A stretch of 64,000 nucleotides of DNA from Pseudobacter sp051955275 (GCF_051955275.1 NZ_JBQCGW010000319.1:1-64000), one strand, 5' to 3'. Counted from the stretch's first letter, positions 18,937-28,368 are shown. Program-made: numbers and translations. Notes: generated by a model not told the origin, from the sequence alone.

Positions 18937-20373
18937 ATGCATGTAGCTACAAAACTGAAATTGCTGCTAACAGGAGTATTGTTCGCTCCCTGCCTGATAG
19001 TTCAGGCACAGAAAGCAACGTCTGACACCAGCTTCAATGCGGGGCTCAAGGAAGCCCGTCAGTATCTGACCGGTCTGGGTAAAAAGAAAGACAGGAGCAA
19101 AGCCCTGGTGTTGTATACGGCCCTTGCACAAAAAGGCAGCGCAAAAGCGATGAACATTACAGGCGTTTTTTACAAAGATGGACTGGGTATCCCCAAAGAC
19201 CGCGCTGCTGCCATCAAATGGTTCACCAAAGCCATCAGTGGCGGAGTTCCTGAGGCCTGGTACAATCTGGGCCTTATTTACCAGTATGATGTTGAAGGCG
19301 GACAGGATTACGCGAAGGCCTTCGGGTGTTTTGTAAACGGAGCCAAAGCAGGTCACCTGAGAAGCAGTTTTATGGCGGGTTATAACCTGTATAAAGGGCT
19401 TGGCGTACAGCAGGATTATAAGAAAGCGGTTGTGTATTTCCGCCAGGGAGCTTCGCGTACGGAGCCACGGAGCCAGTATTTCCTGGGACTTTGCCTCCGC
19501 AACGGGTATGGCGTTGCAGCCAGTGAAGACAGCGCCAGATACTGGCTTGGCAAATCCGCTGCACAGAAATTCCAGATGGCGCGCAATGAGCTCGCTTCCC
19601 CCAAACCGGAGAACAGTGATGTGTATGCGAAACAAAGGGCAGAACGGCTGCACACCAGTTTCGGAGGTAAAAAGGGATTGCCTTCCTACCAGAAACTTGA
19701 CCTGCGATCAACTTCAAACCTGCCTGAAGGGAGATACGCAGGCACCCTGATCAAATATGACTGGGGTGGTAATCATGCCATCGGTTCAGCACCTCTGGTG
19801 ATAGATGTTGCCATTCAGCATAACGAAGTGATCCTGAGCTGGACGGAATCCGATTCGATCCGGGCGCAACTTACAGGTGTATTCAGCAGGAACGGGATCA
19901 GTTTCCGGAATACAGGAGCCACCATCAGCAAGTATGATCATTACAGCAAGCGGAAGCCTGAGCAGTATCGTTTTGAAGGCGCAGGACTCAACTGGGCGCG
20001 CCGTGGAGATACGGTTTACCTGCAGGGTAATGTTCAGCTCTATTCCATGAGCAGGCATGAACCTGCCAAGCCTGTTTACATCTCCGTTGCAAAAGCAGTT
20101 TCCCGCAATGCGGTTCCCAGAACAGGATTTAAAAGTTATCCCAACCCATTCTCTGATCTGCTGACAGTTGAGTTTGAACTGGGCTCTTCCACTGAAGTGA
20201 CCGTACAGCTCATTGCCGCCGATGGTAAAGCAGTGTATGAAAAGCGTGAGGGCCTGTTGCAGAAAGGCGTTTACCGCTTTCCCGTAAATGCAAGGCAGTT
20301 ACCGGCAGGCATATACGTAATGCGTGTTCTGGCAGGCAATGATACCAGGATCACGCAGGTGGTCAAGAAATAG
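18937..20373 (+). CDS. Sel1-repeat exported protein with type IX secretion sorting domain
   Basis: 478-aa protein with a signal peptide (residues 1-24, ending IVQAQ). Residues about 50-220 hold Sel1-like solenoid repeats (SAKAMNITGVFYKDGLGIPK, AIKWFTKAISGGVPEAWYNL, GASRTEPRSQYFLGLCLRNG). A beta-rich middle domain follows, then the C-terminal type A sorting signal of the type IX secretion system (YPNPFSDLLTVEF ... LPAGIYVMRVL ... VVKK). The T9SS exports such proteins across the outer membrane and usually anchors them to the cell surface. It lies 30 bp before the toxin-like gene on the same strand, so the two may be cotranscribed. Confidence 0.88.
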   Translation: MHVATKLKLLLTGVLFAPCLIVQAQKATSDTSFNAGLKEARQYLTGLGKKKDRSKALVLYTALAQKGSAKAMNITGVFYKDGLGIPKDRAAAIKWFTKAISGGVPEAWYNLGLIYQYDVEGGQDYAKAFGCFVNGAKAGHLRSSFMAGYNLYKGLGVQQDYKKAVVYFRQGASRTEPRSQYFLGLCLRNGYGVAASEDSARYWLGKSAAQKFQMARNELASPKPENSDVYAKQRAERLHTSFGGKKGLPSYQKLDLRSTSNLPEGRYAGTLIKYDWGGNHAIGSAPLVIDVAIQHNEVILSWTESDSIRAQLTGVFSRNGISFRNTGATISKYDHYSKRKPEQYRFEGAGLNWARRGDTVYLQGNVQLYSMSRHEPAKPVYISVAKAVSRNAVPRTGFKSYPNPFSDLLTVEFELGSSTEVTVQLIAADGKAVYEKREGLLQKGVYRFPVNARQLPAGIYVMRVLAGNDTRITQVVKK

Positions 20374-20403
20374 AACCTGTTTCCAACAATCAAACCTTCA
20401 ATC

Positions 20404-22788
20404 ATGAGAAAAATATTAATTACCCTCATATTGTTCTTCAATATGTCGCTCTGTTTCCAGGGTGGGAATATCAGCCTGCTGAGCGGCCCTGAAGTGCATG
20501 CACAGCAACGTGTTGACTGCCCTCCGGATCCTAATGGAGGCGGTGGCGGCGGTTTCTGGAGCTGGCTGGGCGGCGCCATCGGCTCCATCGGAAATGGCAT
20601 CAGCTCCATAGGTCAGGCCATTGGCAATGTGGCTACTTCAATTGGCAACTTTTTCGGCAATATGTTCGGAGGAGGATCAGAAGGTGAAGGACCGGGCGTG
20701 GAACCGGGAGAAAGTGACTACGGGTATGATGGGGACGGAGGTACTTTCGGAGCAGAATGGCCATCAGACAACGGAGATCCTTATCAGAACGTGTGGAATG
20801 ATCCCTATTTCAACTCAGACAACTGGGGCAATGACGAATGGTGGCTGGTAGATAATATGGGCTCTTACGTGGAAACCTACAATAATGGCAGTGATTATAA
20901 CACCACCACGTACCAGACCTGGGGGGGAGATTTCATAGAGAAACTCTATAATCCTGCAACTACTGGTTCTTCCGCATCTGCACTTCCATGCCAGAACAGC
21001 TTCCTGCTCTCTTCAGGCAAGATCATTCACTTTACACCGGAGCAACAGGCCTTTATACAGACCTACCATTTTGATGGCAATAACCTGGAGTACCTGACAG
21101 ATAAACAGGGATACAAGTTCATTCTTGGCCATCTGCCAACAGTAGTGAACAATATAATAGTCAGTTCCACGCCCACCTTCCAGTTTATCAGTATAGACAG
21201 GATCAAGCAGGATATCGCTCACCTGTCAACAGCCTATGGCACTGTTGTTACTCAAAAAATGGATATCAATGGCAATAACAGGGATATCGTAAAACAGGCG
21301 CCTGTCAATAACCTTAATTATTGCATCAGGATAGATCAGTCACAGATAGAAGATTGTGGCGTTGGAAAAACGGTAGAGGCCGTTGCAACCAATGGCACCC
21401 GTTACTGCAAGACCCTTAAACCCGAAGATTGTGCAAGAGGCATGGGACGCCAGCGGGATGACTACCTGCCATATGGTGGGATCAATCTGCATCACCATGT
21501 GAACATGCCCGATGCAGTGCGGCAGTTCCTTCAGAAGATACTCGGCAATATAGCAGGCCCCTGCACCATTTCCTTTATCAATTCCAAACTCAATGATCTC
21601 CACAGCAGCGCAGGTTATCAGAGCGCCAGTGAAGCCATCAAAGAAGAAATGGAATACCTCACTGTTGGCTACTATTATGTAATGGGAGCACTGTACTGTG
21701 CTTCCAATGAAGAAGCGGCGAAAGGCAAAGGCCCTGTGGTTCAATTTGCCATCGGAGCATTGCACGAAGTGGTCAGCAGTATAGATGTGGTAGCCCTGAC
21801 GCAGGGATTGATGATGATAGCGGAAGGAGCAGGCAACCTGGTGGATCAGAACGTAACGATCTTACGTAATATCCTGGATCAGATGGTGAATGATGTGATC
21901 ACAAGCGGCACCATCGATTATGAACAGATCTTCAAGAAGATCGTGGAAGCCGCAACCTCACAGTTGAATGGAGCTTATGACAGGATCAAACAGGTCTGCA
22001 GCCACCTGGCGAAGATCTATTTTACCGAATGCGATCAGTATCAGTTTGGCGATGGCAGCGTTGGGGATATCTGCGCTTACCGCCGTGGTGAAATGGCCGT
22101 GATGGCTTTGCCCATCATCATTACGGGTGGTCAGTGGGCTGTAGTGAAAGTAACTTCCCTGGCTGGTAAATACCTGGCAAGAACCGGTAAGGCACTGAAG
22201 CTGATGGACGAAGCACTGGCCGCGGGAGCCACAATCACAGATGATGCCACCAGGGTAATAGTGAACGAAGCAGCCGATGAGGTAACCACCGTTATCACCA
22301 AAGAAGCAGATGATATCCATTTCAAAAGGGATAACAATGAGTTTGATCCTCATCCGCCATCAGAAGTGAATGTACCCACTGTGAATGGCCGTAAACCGCT
22401 GAACTCCGAATTTGCAGGAAGAACCTATCGTACTACCAGCGGATACGATGTGCCATTCAATATGCACGGATTCCCTGACTTCGACCAGTTTTCCGCCAGA
22501 ACAGTACGTATAGAGGGTATGCAGGGCAACTATACCACGGACTTTGCCAAAGCCAACAAAGCAGCTTTCGGGGTGGAAGACGCCAATTACCATCTTACCC
22601 AGGGCTATGGAGATTATACCTGGCATCACCACGAAGATACCAAGAGCATGATGCTGGTGCCCAAGGCGGTGAACAACCCTGCCCAGGGAGGTGTTGCACA
22701 CACCGGAGGAGCAGCTGTGGTCAAGCATAATAATTTATTACCTTCGGGTGCTACACCACTCACCTATTCATCACCACCTTTAAAATAA
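20404..22788 (+). CDS. Large secreted protein with C-terminal WHH nuclease toxin domain
   Basis: 794-aa polymorphic-toxin-like protein. An N-terminal signal peptide (residues about 1-38, ending VHAQ) is followed by a Gly-rich, amphipathic stretch (residues 44-95, GGAIGSIGNGISSIGQAIGN), an acidic Gly/Asp/Trp-rich section, and a long middle domain. A hydrophobic segment around residues 560-600 precedes the toxin. The C-terminal ~130 residues carry the HNH/Endo VII WHH-family marks: TWHHHED (W740-HHH), MMLVPKAVNN and AHTGG near residue 766. Such domains cut DNA or RNA in rival cells. The next gene encodes a SUKH immunity protein. The tail has no type IX sorting domain, so the export route is unclear. 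Confidence 0.85.
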   Translation: MRKILITLILFFNMSLCFQGGNISLLSGPEVHAQQRVDCPPDPNGGGGGGFWSWLGGAIGSIGNGISSIGQAIGNVATSIGNFFGNMFGGGSEGEGPGVEPGESDYGYDGDGGTFGAEWPSDNGDPYQNVWNDPYFNSDNWGNDEWWLVDNMGSYVETYNNGSDYNTTTYQTWGGDFIEKLYNPATTGSSASALPCQNSFLLSSGKIIHFTPEQQAFIQTYHFDGNNLEYLTDKQGYKFILGHLPTVVNNIIVSSTPTFQFISIDRIKQDIAHLSTAYGTVVTQKMDINGNNRDIVKQAPVNNLNYCIRIDQSQIEDCGVGKTVEAVATNGTRYCKTLKPEDCARGMGRQRDDYLPYGGINLHHHVNMPDAVRQFLQKILGNIAGPCTISFINSKLNDLHSSAGYQSASEAIKEEMEYLTVGYYYVMGALYCASNEEAAKGKGPVVQFAIGALHEVVSSIDVVALTQGLMMIAEGAGNLVDQNVTILRNILDQMVNDVITSGTIDYEQIFKKIVEAATSQLNGAYDRIKQVCSHLAKIYFTECDQYQFGDGSVGDICAYRRGEMAVMALPIIITGGQWAVVKVTSLAGKYLARTGKALKLMDEALAAGATITDDATRVIVNEAADEVTTVITKEADDIHFKRDNNEFDPHPPSEVNVPTVNGRKPLNSEFAGRTYRTTSGYDVPFNMHGFPDFDQFSARTVRIEGMQGNYTTDFAKANKAAFGVEDANYHLTQGYGDYTWHHHEDTKSMMLVPKAVNNPAQGGVAHTGGAAVVKHNNLLPSGATPLTYSSPPLK

Positions 22789-22794
22789 TTATCG

Positions 22795-23172
22795 ATGAAT
22801 GATATCCAGGCTTTGGAAACTACCATCGGCGCAGTCATTCCTGAATCTCTGAAGGCCATCATTATCAAACCTCCCGTGATCACTCCGGGGAGCGACAGGT
22901 TCATGAGGAATGTAGACAGCGATTTCAAGCAGGAACTGAGCTTGCATCGCTTCATGACCATCGCGGAAATGCAGGCTGCCTGGAATAATCTCAAAGGAGA
23001 TTCATATTTCAGGGATCAGCAATTGCTGGTGTTTGCCGAAACCCTCGGCAGCCCGATGATCTGTATCGGTACCGGAGCAAACAACCATGGAGAGATCTAT
23101 GTTTTCGATTATGATTTCGACGCTACGCGGATCGCGGGATCTGTCGATGAATTTTTAGGAATGCTGTATTAA
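22795..23172 (+). CDS. SMI1/KNR4 (SUKH) family immunity protein
   Basis: 125-aa small acidic protein with the SUKH fold pattern: N-terminal helix, then the family-typical IPESLKAIIIKPPVI segment, a central helix (FMTIAEMQAAWNNL), and the C-terminal ICIGTGANNHGEIYVFDYD strand pair followed by a helix ending in EFLGMLY. SUKH proteins neutralise nuclease toxins encoded immediately upstream. It starts 6 bp after the stop of the WHH nuclease gene, the standard toxin-immunity arrangement. No signal peptide is present, so it acts in the cytoplasm. Confidence 0.85.
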   Translation: MNDIQALETTIGAVIPESLKAIIIKPPVITPGSDRFMRNVDSDFKQELSLHRFMTIAEMQAAWNNLKGDSYFRDQQLLVFAETLGSPMICIGTGANNHGEIYVFDYDFDATRIAGSVDEFLGMLY

Positions 23173-23320
23173 AAATAAAAGGTACTGAATGACCGGGCGC
23201 CGCAACAGGCGCCCGGTTTATTTTATAAAGTCTGACTGTATACAGGTATCGGCCTACAGACTATAATCACTAATTTAGCGGCTCCCCTCCTTTCATACTT
23301 AACCAATCAAAGCATACCTC

Positions 23321-24013
23321 ATGAGATCATTGCTTCTTGCAGGCTGCATCTGCCTGTGCGGGCTGCTGTTTTCCCGTTGCACCAAAGAAAAAGATACAGC
23401 AAATGACAATCCGCTAACTGCCCGCTCCGAACACAATTCCAGCAATTACGGTGTTTACAAAGGAATATTTGTGGGATCCACTGGGGTGATTGTGGTGAAC
23501 CTCCGCAACGATGCGGAATTTGTGATAGCCACCATCAGGATCGATGGCAGGCTGCATCATTTCACCACTACGGGTATCCTGCAAAAAGGGATGTTCACAA
23601 CGCTTCAATTTAAAAGCGGCGCCAGTTCCTTCCTCTTCACCGTGGGTGCCGATGGTGAAGGTGTTGCTATTTCCGACCTGATAGTGGAAGGCCATCCTGA
23701 TGCGCGTGTTATACTGCTCAAAGAGAAATCGGATGCACTGATAAGCTGCTATGAAGGTAAATACAAAGGAAGCTCGGAAGGTACCTGGAATGTGATCGTC
23801 CGGAAAAACCAGTTACTGGGACTTGTTAAATCAGGAAGTCAGTCAGCAGTGGTTACCGGAATAGTGGCAGCCGACAAAAGCACCAGCGGCGAAGTGAGCA
23901 GCGGAGCCGTTTTTGAAGGACTCTTCATAAAAGATCAAGTGAGTGGCACCTGGACAAACGATACCGGGGATATTCCGGAAAGCGGCACCTGGGAAGGTGT
24001 AAAAACTTACTGA
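23321..24013 (+). CDS. Predicted lipoprotein, function unknown
   Basis: 230-aa protein with a lipoprotein-type signal (MRSLLLAGCICLCGLLFSRC), the lipid-modified Cys being about residue 20. The mature part is beta-rich with two similar halves (YGVYKGIFVGSTGVIVVNL and YEGKYKGSSEGTWNVIVRK), each a short repeat ending in a Gly-rich strand, similar to calycin-like or other beta-sandwich lipoproteins. No catalytic motif is evident. It stands about 150 bp after the immunity gene, so it may be a separate transcript. Confidence 0.75.
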   Translation: MRSLLLAGCICLCGLLFSRCTKEKDTANDNPLTARSEHNSSNYGVYKGIFVGSTGVIVVNLRNDAEFVIATIRIDGRLHHFTTTGILQKGMFTTLQFKSGASSFLFTVGADGEGVAISDLIVEGHPDARVILLKEKSDALISCYEGKYKGSSEGTWNVIVRKNQLLGLVKSGSQSAVVTGIVAADKSTSGEVSSGAVFEGLFIKDQVSGTWTNDTGDIPESGTWEGVKTY

Positions 24014-24089
24014 AAAAAACGGCAGTTTGTATCTGAAAGTTTAGTGTATATATTTGAAGCCGCGCCTTGTTAATCAGGCCGGCATAATA

Positions 24090-24677
24090 ATGAATTACTG
24101 GAAACACAGTCTTTTATCCAGGAAGAAATTCGGTGGAGAAGCAGAGGATTATCTCGATATCCACAAGTTTATCGATTCAGGTAAACTATTCTACTTCCAC
24201 GTTAAACACAGGGTGCTCCTGCACAACACCTATGGCATTGAACTATGCATTCAGAAGTTCGGTGAAATACTGACCAATTCCTCGAACCAGAAAATACTGG
24301 TCAGGGATATTGCGGCCGAGCATTGCAAGGAAGACCTGATGAATGTGGTCCCCACGCTCAGCAACTGGTTCAAATATTCTGATGCAGGTTTGCAGGACAT
24401 GATCCGGCCTATCTATCCATCAGACAATACATTGAAGGAATTCATCATGAAGCCGCTGTTGATGTCCGGCATTCGTTCTTCATTGATCATTACACATAGC
24501 AATTTTGGTATATTCCTGACCCGCGAGATCCTGGGGCTGGACTATGCCTTGGAACTGGCCAATTATGTACAGGGCCAGCATATCAACGAACTTCTCCAAC
24601 ATATATCTTTAAAAGACCGGTGGCAATACACACCAGATCTGAAGCAATTAAAAGAAATAGAAAATGGGACTCATTAG
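24090..24677 (+). CDS. Uncharacterised 195-aa protein, resembles DUF6915
   Basis: Cytoplasmic protein with no signal peptide. The segment DYLDIHKFIDSGKLFYFHVKHRVLLHNTYGIELC followed by VRDIAAEHCKEDL and VPTLSNWFKY resembles a small domain I recall as DUF6915 (helix with HR motif, then R-D/G-AEQH-ED). The ATG at 24090 (MNYWKHSL) is preferred to the upstream ATG at 24054 because the earlier residues look unstructured and the domain follows directly. The following gene overlaps it by 14 bp, so they are likely translationally coupled. Small coupled proteins downstream of a toxin are often spare immunity genes, but that is inference. Confidence 0.65.
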   Translation: MNYWKHSLLSRKKFGGEAEDYLDIHKFIDSGKLFYFHVKHRVLLHNTYGIELCIQKFGEILTNSSNQKILVRDIAAEHCKEDLMNVVPTLSNWFKYSDAGLQDMIRPIYPSDNTLKEFIMKPLLMSGIRSSLIITHSNFGIFLTREILGLDYALELANYVQGQHINELLQHISLKDRWQYTPDLKQLKEIENGTH

Positions 24678-25143
24678 AAAGATCATCGACCAGCTGTTTG
24701 GAAACAAGCGCGGGCCTGCATTGTCAGCCGAAGCGCAGATGGAAAAATACGAACAGGAGCATCAGCAACGTTTGCTGGATTATGAAACAGAACTGCGTGT
24801 ATGGCTGGTCCCATTCCTGAAAGAAAAAGCTCAGCTTGCCGTGAGCTGGGAATGTGGGCATGATGAAGGTATTATCTCCTTTAATGAAGGTATTCCTGCA
24901 AACCGCGAAGCGGAGTTTCATGATCTGGAGGATTATCTGTTCAATAAGCTGGAATTGCCCTCGGCCGGCGAATTTATGATGACGGGAGGCGGCCATCTTT
25001 ATCTGCAGGGTAATGCTGTTAAGATCAAATACAATTCTGTGTTCAGGGAGATGCTGGATTATGATGAGGAGCTAGGCAAAGAAATCTACGGTGAAGACAT
25101 AGAGATAGAAGATTATGCGGGAGATGTAGTCTTGTTCTCTTAG
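24664..25143 (+). CDS. Uncharacterised 159-aa acidic protein, coupled to the preceding gene
   Basis: Unrecognised protein with a charged N-terminal helix (residues 20-50, MEKYEQEHQQRLLDYETELR), then a mixed alpha/beta domain with a CGHDEGIISFNEG segment and a strongly acidic C-terminus (EEIYGEDIEIEDYAGD-like). No signal peptide or membrane segment. Its start codon overlaps the end of the upstream gene by 14 bp, which fixes the start and implies coupled translation. Its position 1.5 kb after a nuclease toxin suggests an immunity or accessory role, without proof. Confidence 0.65.
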   Translation: MGLIRKIIDQLFGNKRGPALSAEAQMEKYEQEHQQRLLDYETELRVWLVPFLKEKAQLAVSWECGHDEGIISFNEGIPANREAEFHDLEDYLFNKLELPSAGEFMMTGGGHLYLQGNAVKIKYNSVFREMLDYDEELGKEIYGEDIEIEDYAGDVVLFS

Positions 25144-25268
25144 TCCAACAGTTATTTTCGTTTATTCAGCTGTTTGATCAGTCGATCCAATGATATTCAT
25201 TTTTCTGTCCTGTTCCCCGTTTCTATTTTAGTCAGTTGAACCTTCTTTCATTGACTAAAAGAAAAGCA

Positions 25269-26252
25269 ATGACGCGTAAGAAACAATGGATATCGATGCT
25301 GATAGTTGCATTGATCATTAGTGGACTGGCCTCCTGTTCCGGCAAAGACAAACCTGTTGCAGAACCTGATAATCCGGATAATCCCGGTCCTGGTCCGGGC
25401 CCTGGTCCTGTACAATATGAGGCAGTACCCGGCTGGACAAAACTGCAGCCTGGTGTGGAAAAGATTCATACCGTTTTCTTTGTGAATGATTCTACCGGTT
25501 ATGTATGTGGGCAGAATATCGCGAGAACAACAGACAGAGGCAATACCTGGACCCGATTCTCTCTCGCCGACACGGGCTTTTACGAACTTCATTTTTCCGA
25601 CGCCGCCCACGGCTGGGCTTTACAGAATGAAAAACTGTACAGAACAACAGACAGCGGCCGTAACTGGATCACCAGTCCATACCCACTGGAGTTTGCTTAT
25701 GCCATTCAGTTCCCCACAGCATCTACAGGGTATATGGCCGGCAAAGGCGGACTGTTCAAATCCGTCGATGGCGGCGCAAACTGGAACCGCATTGCCAACT
25801 TCACCAATTTTGTAACCCATATCAGTTTCTTTGAAGAAAACAAAGGTTGGCTTCTGGCTGATGGCAAGAAGCCCTATCTGACAGAGAATGGGGGTGGCAC
25901 TTATGGTGCGGGCGTTTGGTCAACAGATACGCTACAGTTCATGAATTTTCCTAGTAAGAATTTTGGGTTCAGGCTCGACAAAACAGGAGTGCTGTCATCC
26001 TCCACAGATGCAGGTGGAAGTTGGTGGGCACCTACCCAGACAGGCATCTATGCTTATCACCTGGAAGTACCTGTAAACAATGCCGGATATGTACTGCAGG
26101 CATTTGGTGTGCAAAAGTTCGATGCAACCGGTATCACGCAAATGATGAAAACGCCCGACTACCTGGCAGACCTTCATTTCCCCGATATGGACCATGGCTG
26201 GGCCGTTTCACCGGTATCAGGGGGTGTACTTTACCGTTATGTCAAGCCCTGA
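25269..26252 (+). CDS. YCF48/BNR-repeat lipoprotein
   Basis: About 327-aa exported lipoprotein. The ATG at 25269 (MTRKKQWISMLIVALIISGLASC) gives a proper signal ending in a lipobox Cys; a TTG 33 bp upstream is the alternative. A DNPDNPGPGPGPGP linker follows the anchor. The rest is a beta-propeller of BNR-like Asp-box repeats: TTDRGNTW, TTDSGRNW, SVDGGANW and STDAGGSWW. In plants and cyanobacteria the related YCF48 helps photosystem II assembly; in non-photosynthetic Bacteroidota the role of these surface propellers is unknown. Confidence 0.85.
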   Translation: MTRKKQWISMLIVALIISGLASCSGKDKPVAEPDNPDNPGPGPGPGPVQYEAVPGWTKLQPGVEKIHTVFFVNDSTGYVCGQNIARTTDRGNTWTRFSLADTGFYELHFSDAAHGWALQNEKLYRTTDSGRNWITSPYPLEFAYAIQFPTASTGYMAGKGGLFKSVDGGANWNRIANFTNFVTHISFFEENKGWLLADGKKPYLTENGGGTYGAGVWSTDTLQFMNFPSKNFGFRLDKTGVLSSSTDAGGSWWAPTQTGIYAYHLEVPVNNAGYVLQAFGVQKFDATGITQMMKTPDYLADLHFPDMDHGWAVSPVSGGVLYRYVKP

Positions 26253-26314
26253 TTTCTCTGCTTTAAACAATAGCTCATGTAACCCGGCCGGATAATAATC
26301 CGGTCCGGTAAATA

Positions 26315-26340
26315 CAAAGGCCGTGATGTAGCGGCCTTTG
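26315..26340. terminator. Bidirectional terminator between convergent genes
   Basis: CAAAGGCCG (26315-26323) pairs with CGGCCTTTG (26332-26340) around an 8-nt loop. It lies between the stop codons of two convergent genes and is flanked by A/T-rich sequence on both sides, so it could serve both. Confidence 0.65.
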
Positions 26341-26361
26341 TTCATTAGATCAAGTGTTGTA

Positions 26362-28368
26362 TTATTTGATATACTTAATCGCTTTGTCGAGATTCTCACT
26401 GAATGTATTCTTTAATTCCGTCTGGCTATTGAAACCTGCATTCAAGGCAAAGCCATATCCGAATTCTGCGCTGCCCAGCTGATCCACACTGATACTTCCC
26501 GTTCCTTTCAATCCCACATCGGAAAACTTATTATTCTGGTCCCAGGTGATATAAAGTTTACCGGTCATTTCCACTTTGGCAAAATCTCTGAATTTCTCGT
26601 CTACACCGGCGGACACCCAAAGCGTGGAGGTACCTGATTTAAACTGCTTTTCAATACCAGCATGCAGGAGGCCGTACATGTCTGCTTCGAAGCTGAATGA
26701 TTGGCAGTCCAGTTTCAGGGTAGCTGCCTTTACGGGCACTTCCAGCTTCAGCCATTCCGGACAATTGAAATCCAATTCATGTTTGGCCTGCAACAGTACC
26801 GAGTCAGCCTGGGCCCTTGTCATCGGAACATGACATTCTGATGGCGGTAAATGGAATTTACCTGCTACCGCCGCCTGCTGAAGGAACACGAAATATTGCG
26901 CCACCCTGGAATACACCGTATGCCGGTTACCAGGAGATGGATCCAACTGTACAATATTGATGGCTGCATTGAGATAGGTTTTCCATCTCGGTTGTACGAT
27001 ACCGATACTGTTCCGCACTACATCATTGTACTGACGGAGATACTGATCTATTATGGGTTTCTTTTTATCGCAGCATTTACGCTCATATGCCATGATCACT
27101 TCCGCCGTTACATTATTGCCGGTTGGGAATGGAGGGCATTGAACTTCCCGGAGCTTTTGTGCGAATTCCGCATTGAACAGGAGCAACTGCGAATGGTCTG
27201 CCTCCGTGAACAGTTCAAGGTTTGGAATATAGGTATTGTCGAGGTCCGCCATCAGTTCAGTAACCAGTTCACTGTAAAGCCCTGGCAATTTGTTTCCTTC
27301 CCTTTGCTTCTCCGCAGCATCGGGAATACCTGCTACAGACCAGAATTTGATCTCTTCATCCACAGATCTGGCATACCATTTATTTTTTCGCTGTAAGGAA
27401 TCCGAAAATTTACTGTCAGACGGAAACTCCGGCATATAGAATTTCGACAAACTGATCTCTTCGAAAAGGTCTCTGTTATTGGTTCCTTCCCTTTTCATTT
27501 TCTTTTCACGTAGCGCGGAAAGATCGAGCAGGTGACGGTTTTCTGCTTTTGCCAGATGGGCCAGGGAAGATCGACGGTACGTTACTTCCTCTTCTCTGGC
27601 AAAGCAATGTGCTGCTGCCTCCGGCTCCTGTTTTGCCAGGTGGATCATTCCCATTGACCGGTTGGCTTCAGGGTTGAGGCTATCGATGGTGAGGCAGCGG
27701 GCGAAAAGGTCTTCAGCCTGTGGGATATCGCCCAGGTTCAACCAGGATTGCCCGAGATTATTGAGCACCATGCTGCTTGTTGGAGCTTTCTGAAGACAGT
27801 ATTCCAGGAGCGGAATGGCCCTGTGTGGCATCGCCTGCATATTCAGGATGGCCGCCAGGTTATTCACCTGTAAAAGGTCGGCCGGCTTCCGCACAACGGC
27901 CTGCAGAGCCAGGTATAGCGCACCTTGGGGATCCTGACGATACCAATGGGCAATAGCAGCAGCTTCAGTTTCTGCAACCGGAATTATGGTTGCCAGTGAA
28001 TCGTAACTTTTCAACCGGGTAACAGGTACCACTTTCTTAAGAGCCTGCAAAAGGCCATTGACCTGTGTATGCATTGTTTCCGGAGAGAATGGTGTGGTTG
28101 CAATCAGGTTGATCCTTCGCGAATCAAGTTCAGGTAATTTCAGGGAACTGCTTTGCAGGAGGCTTTCGTCCAGTCGCAGATTACCCGCCGCAGCAGTTGC
28201 CTGCGCCTGTTTTTCGAGCTTCCGGACCATATCCTTCTGGTACTTTTCAAGTTCAGCAGGACTCATTTTTGAAAGCCGCTCCATTTCTTTTGCACTCATA
28301 CCGCCCGTCTGGGCAATTACAGAATGGATGGAGCAAAGTACTGCCAACAAGCAAATCCACTTCTTCAT
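26362..28368 (-). CDS. Exported tetratricopeptide-repeat protein
   Basis: 668-aa protein with a signal peptide (residues 1-19, ending SVIAQ). A helix-rich N-terminal part includes KEMERLSKMSPAELEKYQKDM. TPR motifs lie around residues 165-265 (AILNMQAMPHRAIPLLEYCL, LNNLGQSWLNLGDIPQAEDL, NRSMGMIHLAKQEPEAAAHC). The long C-terminal region contains several cysteines (CPPFP, KCCDKKK, ECHVP) and a terminal beta-rich part with repeated LYITWDQNNKF-like strands. No enzyme motif is visible. It converges on the YCF48-type gene, sharing a bidirectional terminator. Confidence 0.75.
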   Translation of the reverse strand: MKKWICLLAVLCSIHSVIAQTGGMSAKEMERLSKMSPAELEKYQKDMVRKLEKQAQATAAAGNLRLDESLLQSSSLKLPELDSRRINLIATTPFSPETMHTQVNGLLQALKKVVPVTRLKSYDSLATIIPVAETEAAAIAHWYRQDPQGALYLALQAVVRKPADLLQVNNLAAILNMQAMPHRAIPLLEYCLQKAPTSSMVLNNLGQSWLNLGDIPQAEDLFARCLTIDSLNPEANRSMGMIHLAKQEPEAAAHCFAREEEVTYRRSSLAHLAKAENRHLLDLSALREKKMKREGTNNRDLFEEISLSKFYMPEFPSDSKFSDSLQRKNKWYARSVDEEIKFWSVAGIPDAAEKQREGNKLPGLYSELVTELMADLDNTYIPNLELFTEADHSQLLLFNAEFAQKLREVQCPPFPTGNNVTAEVIMAYERKCCDKKKPIIDQYLRQYNDVVRNSIGIVQPRWKTYLNAAINIVQLDPSPGNRHTVYSRVAQYFVFLQQAAVAGKFHLPPSECHVPMTRAQADSVLLQAKHELDFNCPEWLKLEVPVKAATLKLDCQSFSFEADMYGLLHAGIEKQFKSGTSTLWVSAGVDEKFRDFAKVEMTGKLYITWDQNNKFSDVGLKGTGSISVDQLGSAEFGYGFALNAGFNSQTELKNTFSENLDKAIKYIK

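Noticed and set aside
25375..25415. Short tandem repeat GGTCCTGGTCC, considered as a possible repeat array
   Set aside because: It encodes the Pro-Gly linker after the lipoprotein anchor of the YCF48-type gene; there are no spacers, so it is not a CRISPR.
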